A model generated the notes under the pieces. The model worked only from the letters and a program-made list of their open reading frames with translations, was not told the DNA's origin and did no database searches. A stretch of DNA of 64,000 nt from Verrucomicrobiota bacterium (GTDB lineage Bacteria; Verrucomicrobiota; Verrucomicrobiia; Limisphaerales; CAIMTB01): contig CAUJJW010000322.1 in NCBI GenBank assembly GCA_963205105.1, forward strand, positions 1 to 64,000, given 5' to 3'. This document shows, one piece after another, positions 60,307 to 64,000 of the stretch. The stretch's first letter is position 1; each line of letters opens with the position of its first letter. The position numbers and the translations under genes were made by a program.

Positions 60307-61004
60307 CGTTTCCGCTCCCTTTCCGCGTCGGCGATCTCATCGAGCACCTGCCCCACCACGGAGGAACTCATCCCGTCGAAATACCGACGTACTCTCCCTT
60401 CCCCATCCACCACGACGATGCGTTCCGCCCGATCGAAATTGCCCGGGATCAGACTTGGGGCGTCCAAAGGCGCCTTCGGCAGGAAGCTTGTTTCGATGAC
60501 CCGATACACATCGGACTTTTCCCCGGTCAGAAAGAGCCAGCGCTTCGGGTCCGCCTTCAGGCGGTCGGCAAAGGCGGCGAGAACCTCAGGGGTGTCGGTG
60601 CGCGGATCGACCGAGAACGAGACCAACTGCACGTCAGGTTTGGCGGCGACGTATCCCTGGATTTCCGTCATGCGCCGGCTCACTTCGTAGCAGGCCAGCG
60701 AGCAGCCGGTGAACACGAAGTTCACCACCAGGATTTTCCCCTCGAATTCGGCACGTTCGACCGGTCGTCCTGAACGTTCGGTCAGGCGGAAATCGGTCAA
60801 CTGGCGCGCCTGGCGGGGCGGTCCAAGTCGCGCGGTTTCCCGCTGCTTTTTCCAATACAGACCACCGGCCACCAGCGCGCCGAGCAGCAGGACCACCCCG
60901 AGCATCGCCCCGACCGACAGCGCGGCGCTGTGGGTTGGAACAGGAGGCGTTCCCTGCGGCTCGGGAGCAGTCCCCATCTCCGGCGAAAGCCTCGGCTGAT
61001 TCAT
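60303..61004 (-). CDS. SCO1/SenC-family protein with altered copper site
   Basis: 233 residues. One transmembrane helix (VGAMLGVVLLLGALVAGGLYW, 31-51) anchors a periplasmic thioredoxin-like domain with the SCO Cys pair CSLAC (Cys101, Cys105). The conserved third copper ligand His, present in the neighbouring protein, aligns by eye with Arg192 (FDRAERIVVVDGEG), so a normal copper site is not expected. The protein may work as a thiol-disulphide reductant for assembly of the CuA site. ATG at 61004 overlaps the stop of the HMA-domain gene (ATGA), and its own stop overlaps the CusF-SCO gene, so three genes are coupled. Confidence 0.85.
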   Translation of the reverse strand: MNQPRLSPEMGTAPEPQGTPPVPTHSAALSVGAMLGVVLLLGALVAGGLYWKKQRETARLGPPRQARQLTDFRLTERSGRPVERAEFEGKILVVNFVFTGCSLACYEVSRRMTEIQGYVAAKPDVQLVSFSVDPRTDTPEVLAAFADRLKADPKRWLFLTGEKSDVYRVIETSFLPKAPLDAPSLIPGNFDRAERIVVVDGEGRVRRYFDGMSSSVVGQVLDEIADAERERKR

Positions 61005-61438
61005 GGGGAAGGAGGTTCTGCGGCCACCTTGCCCTCCGGCGTGCTCCCCACCTTCGGCTTCGCGGCCGCGCTTCTTGCCGGAACATTGGTCATCAAAGTT
61101 CCCCGAAATCCGGCCTCCTGAATGGCCTTCAGCAGCCCCGAGCATTCCACCCGCTTGGAGTCATACACCACCGTGGCCATGGTGTCCGTGAAGGACACTA
61201 CCGCCTTGACCACCCCCGGCGTGAGTTTCAACTCCGCCGTCAGGCCTTTGGCGCAGTCCTTACAATGCATCCCGGTGATGGAGAAACGGTTCGTCAACCA
61301 ATCTCCCCTGCCGACCCGCTCCGTTCGGGCGTTTGAGTCCGCGCCCTCCGCCAACCTCACGGAGCACAACAGCACAACAGCACCCACGACCACCCATCCC
61401 GCACAACTCATCAGCCATCCGTCCCGACCTCGTTTCAT
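61001..61438 (-). CDS. Exported heavy-metal-associated (HMA) domain protein
   Basis: 145 residues. A signal peptide or anchor (WVVVGAVVLLCSVRLAEGA) precedes a ferredoxin-like HMA domain (about 50-115) with the copper motif GMHCKDC (Cys59, Cys62). The C-terminal tail is Ala/Pro/Lys-rich. Unlike cytoplasmic CopZ it is exported. It may bind Cu(I) in the periplasm and hand it to the SCO proteins encoded next. ATG at 61438 was chosen over an upstream start because it gives a proper signal peptide. Coupled to the following gene by ATGA. Confidence 0.85.
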   Translation of the reverse strand: MKRGRDGWLMSCAGWVVVGAVVLLCSVRLAEGADSNARTERVGRGDWLTNRFSITGMHCKDCAKGLTAELKLTPGVVKAVVSFTDTMATVVYDSKRVECSGLLKAIQEAGFRGTLMTNVPARSAAAKPKVGSTPEGKVAAEPPSP

Positions 61439-61484
61439 GCGAGAAACTTTGCGCCGACTTCCATTCCCCCGCCATGGCAATTGT

Positions 61485-61694
61485 TTATTCCTCCACTGCG
61501 AATCCGACTTTGATCGTCACCTGCCAGCGGTGAACCTTTCCATCCTCGATGCTCCCTCGAGTCTCGGTCACTTCGAACCAACTCAGGTTCTTGATCGTCT
61601 TGCGCGCCCGCTTGAGCGCCGAGCCCACGGCTTCCTCAATCGAGTTGGTCGACGTTCCTGTGAGTTCGATCAGTTTGTAGACTGGATCTTTCAT
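61485..61694 (-). CDS. Dodecin family flavin-binding protein
   Basis: 69 residues, standard dodecin size. [17 protein letters not shown] is the family start, and the conserved Trp in [11 protein letters not shown] is the flavin-stacking residue; QVTIKVGF completes the three-stranded sheet. Dodecins form dodecamers that sequester riboflavin or FMN in the cytoplasm and limit photochemical damage. ATG at 61694 begins MKDPVYKL; a much longer in-frame reading upstream overlaps the NDH-2 gene and is not real. No ribosome-binding site was clear. Confidence 0.93.
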   Translation of the reverse strand: MKDPVYKLIELTGTSTNSIEEAVGSALKRARKTIKNLSWFEVTETRGSIEDGKVHRWQVTIKVGFAVEE

Positions 61695-61837
61695 GCTTGA
61701 TAAGTGTGAACCGCATTCGAAACACGTTCCGACGCTACGGGGACGCCCACCACGAGCTTCACAAGCCCTCGGTTCACGTGCCATGGGGTAAAACCCTACC
61801 CTTTTGGTCGCGCCCCTGATCGGCCGAGCAGCGGGCT

Positions 61838-63115
61838 TCAACTCTCGCTGGTGTTCCCAAAAATGATCCGCGCCCCGCGCTTGTAGGCGAAGTAGGAGTA
61901 CATCCACTGCAACAGGACCGCCGCCCGGTTGCGGAACCCGATCAGGAACACCAGGTGCACGCCCAACCAGGCCAACCAAGCCGGAAATCCGGTCAGTTCG
62001 AGAGCCCCCACCTTCGCGACCGCCGCCGATCGCCCGATCGTGGCCATCGTCCCCTTGTCCCAGTACTTGAAGGCAGTTCGCGCCGCATGACGCCCTCCGG
62101 GTGAGCCCAGTTCCTCCGAAATCGTCGATGCCACATGGCGGGCCATCTGCATGGCGGCCGGCGAAACCCCGGGTACCGGCCGCCCATCCAGCCCCGTCAC
62201 CAGCGCCATGTCGCCAATCGCAAACACCTCGGGCCTCCCCGAAAGACTGAGATCGCTCAACACTTTCACACGACCGGCCCGGTCCAGTTCGGCACCCAAT
62301 TGTCGCGCAAGCGGAGATCCCCCCACGCCAGCCGCCCACAGGATGTTCGCCGCCCGCAGGACACGGCCATTCTCGAATTCCACCTCGCGCTCCCGCAGAT
62401 CCCGCACCTTGGTGTTCACCAGGACTTCCACCCCCAGCGCCTCCAATTGCCGACGGGCACTTTCGCTCAGGCTTTCCGGCAGATGCCCCAGAATCCTTGG
62501 CCCCGCTTCGACCAGCACCACATGGGCCTGGGTCGGGTCCATGCGCCGAAAATCCCGGGCCAAGACCGTGCGCGACAATTCGGCGAAGGCCCCGGCCAAC
62601 TCGACTCCCGTCGGCCCGCCACCCACCACCACCATGGAGGTCAGTTCCCGCCTCAGCTCGGGATCGGTAGAATTTTCGGCCTGTTCAAACGCCAGCAACA
62701 CTTCCCGACGAATCCGCACCGCGTCATCCAGCGACTTCAAACCGGGTGCGTGGCGCTCCCATTCCGGGTGCCCGAAGTAACTCGTCACTCCGCCCAACGC
62801 CATCACCAGGTAGTCATACGGCAGCGTCGCATGCCCCAGTTTCACCGTGCGACCGTCCAGATCAATCGACTGCACGTCATCCATCAGCACAGTCACATCC
62901 GGGCGATCCGAAAAAATCGACCGGATCGGCGCGGCAATCTCCGGCGCCGACAATCCCGCCGTGGCCACCTGGTACAGCAGCGGCTGAAACAGGTGATGGT
63001 TGGTCCGATCCACCAGCGTGATGGTCGCCGAGGGATGCCGAAATGCCTGACAGAACGTCAGCCCGCCAAAACCCGCTCCCAACACCACCACCCGAACGCC
63101 ATGGGCTTCTTTCAC
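61838..63115 (-). CDS. Type II NADH dehydrogenase-like FAD oxidoreductase
   Basis: 425 residues. The FAD-binding start is [17 protein letters not shown], the NAD-binding motif [19 protein letters not shown] (about 165-183), and [11 protein letters not shown] holds the FAD ribityl contact. [18 protein letters not shown] is the NDH-2 signature. The C-terminal hydrophobic segment ([15 protein letters not shown] and beyond) is the membrane anchor. It transfers electrons from NADH to quinone without pumping protons, as an alternative to complex I encoded nearby. It starts with GTG at 63115, diverging from the FAD oxidoreductase gene at 63238. Confidence 0.92.
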   Translation of the reverse strand: MKEAHGVRVVVLGAGFGGLTFCQAFRHPSATITLVDRTNHHLFQPLLYQVATAGLSAPEIAAPIRSIFSDRPDVTVLMDDVQSIDLDGRTVKLGHATLPYDYLVMALGGVTSYFGHPEWERHAPGLKSLDDAVRIRREVLLAFEQAENSTDPELRRELTSMVVVGGGPTGVELAGAFAELSRTVLARDFRRMDPTQAHVVLVEAGPRILGHLPESLSESARRQLEALGVEVLVNTKVRDLREREVEFENGRVLRAANILWAAGVGGSPLARQLGAELDRAGRVKVLSDLSLSGRPEVFAIGDMALVTGLDGRPVPGVSPAAMQMARHVASTISEELGSPGGRHAARTAFKYWDKGTMATIGRSAAVAKVGALELTGFPAWLAWLGVHLVFLIGFRNRAAVLLQWMYSYFAYKRGARIIFGNTSES

Positions 63116-63237
63116 CGGCTCAGAATGCCCCAGAACCCGCCCAAATCCAGTCGCCGCGCCCGTGTCCGCTGTCCGCAGGTCGTCAACCCGGGGTTTTTTC
63201 TGCCCTTCACCGGCCCCGTTCCGTATAGCTCGCCGCG

Positions 63238-64000
63238 ATGATTGCGACCGTCCCCACCCGGCACGACCTCGTGCTTGTGGGAGGTGGCCACGCGCATGTC
63301 GCCGTCCTGAAGCGCTTCGGCATGCATCCCCTGCCCGGCGCTCGCATCACTCTCGTCTCCAACACCTCCGCGGCACCGTACTCCGGCATGCTGCCCGGCC
63401 TGATCGCCGGCCATTACCAAAGCGGCGAGGCGCACGTCGAGCTCCGACCTTTGTGCCGCTTCGCCAACGCCCAGTTCATCCAAGCTCCCATCACTGGTCT
63501 CGATCTGAACCACCGACAACTCCGATTCCGCGACCGACCGCCCATCGGGTTCGACACACTTTCGATCAACACCGGCTCCACGCCCTCGCTGCAGAGCATC
63601 CCAGGCGCGGTCGACCACGGACTGGCCGTCAAACCCGTGGACCGTTTTCTCGAGGGTTGGGCTGCGCTGCGCGACCGACTCGCCCACCGTCCCGCTCCCG
63701 GAGTTCGCTGGCGCGTGGTGGTAGTCGGCGGCGGCGCCGGCAGCGTGGAGCTGATCTTCGCCATCCGCCACCGTTGGCTCGCCGACCTCGCCCACAGCCC
63801 TGGGCCGGGTGCACCACGCCCGGAGTTCCACCTGGTGACCGCCGCCAAGAACCCGCTTCCGACCCACAGCCGCGCCGTCCAGCGCCTCACCGAACGCGCA
63901 CTCCTTCGACAAGACATCCAGGTGCATACCGGACGCCGGGTCATGGAGGCCCTCCCCGACGCACTGGTGTGCACCGACGGTTCGCGCATCCCCTTCGACG
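63238..64000 (+). CDS. SelD-associated pyridine nucleotide-disulphide oxidoreductase family protein, truncated by window end
   Basis: The open frame from ATG at 63238 runs to the last base without a stop, about 254 residues. It begins HDLVLVGGGHAHVAVLKRFG, then PYSGMLPGLIAGHYQSGEAH, and has a second Rossmann motif VVVVGGGAGSVELIFAI. These features fit the FAD oxidoreductase family that is found either alone or fused to selenide, water dikinase (SelD). Reaction and partner are not established; a link to selenium or quinone reduction is suggested for the fusion forms. Whether a SelD domain follows cannot be seen. The neighbouring NDH-2 gene is transcribed away from it, with 122 bases in between. 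Confidence 0.85.
   Translation, partial: MIATVPTRHDLVLVGGGHAHVAVLKRFGMHPLPGARITLVSNTSAAPYSGMLPGLIAGHYQSGEAHVELRPLCRFANAQFIQAPITGLDLNHRQLRFRDRPPIGFDTLSINTGSTPSLQSIPGAVDHGLAVKPVDRFLEGWAALRDRLAHRPAPGVRWRVVVVGGGAGSVELIFAIRHRWLADLAHSPGPGAPRPEFHLVTAAKNPLPTHSRAVQRLTERALLRQDIQVHTGRRVMEALPDALVCTDGSRIPFD

Overview
The window reads as a high-GC chromosomal segment from a member of the Verrucomicrobiota (Limisphaerales/Pedosphaera-like rather than Akkermansia). The clues are internal: a pilus-like secretin locus laid out as in Akkermansia, a cysteine-containing repeat protein resembling chlamydial OmcB, a verrucomicrobial-style prepilin, secreted proteins sharing a C-terminal beta-domain, and a glutamyl-tRNA synthetase that lacks the zinc insert. 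No insertion sequence, phage gene, integrase or CRISPR array was found.

Layout. 1-2.6 kb (+): the end of scpB, an FAH-family hydrolase and gltX, closed by a hairpin terminator. 2.6-5.7 kb (-): a stress module of small proteins (YciE/F-like ferritin-fold, glycine-zipper general-stress protein, PRC-barrel/BON protein). 5.9-12.5 kb (-): hpnD between two small membrane proteins, an NtrC-type two-component pair, then coaC, gmk and yicC. 12.6-20.1 kb: a large TPR/FG-GAP lipoprotein, a lone prepilin, an MFS transporter and a five-heme cytochrome c. 20.1-30.9 kb: the OmcB-like lipoprotein, thiD, a PQQ-type beta-propeller, a sodium:solute symporter paired with a sugar-isomerase-like protein, gnd, two orphan genes and a PIG-L deacetylase.

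31-43.8 kb (-) is the most distinctive part: a PilM/PilN fusion, a PilO-like protein, a PilP-like protein and a PilQ/GspD secretin in one operon, followed on the same strand by three exported proteins of unknown function with lower GC. The gene order matches the Akkermansia Amuc_1101-1098 locus. A short motif around Arg-Tyr-Gly-Leu occurs three times in the PilO-like protein and once in the PilM/N fusion.

43.9-59 kb (-): a UDP-glucuronate decarboxylase-like epimerase, then complex I genes transcribed nuoB-C-D-E-F-G-H-I-J-K-L-M-N. No nuoA is present. A tRNA-Gln lies on the opposite strand between nuoE and nuoF, and a perfect CRP/FNR-type palindrome lies upstream of nuoB. 59.3-63.1 kb (-): a copper-delivery cluster (CusF-SCO fusion, second SCO protein, secreted HMA-domain protein), dodecin and a type II NADH dehydrogenase. 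The window ends inside a SelD-associated FAD oxidoreductase on the + strand.

Together the segment encodes much of a respiratory chain (complex I, NDH-2, copper chaperones, multiheme cytochrome), part of an envelope-spanning pilus or secretion machine, and housekeeping genes. All function calls come from reading translated sequence and motifs. No database search was run.
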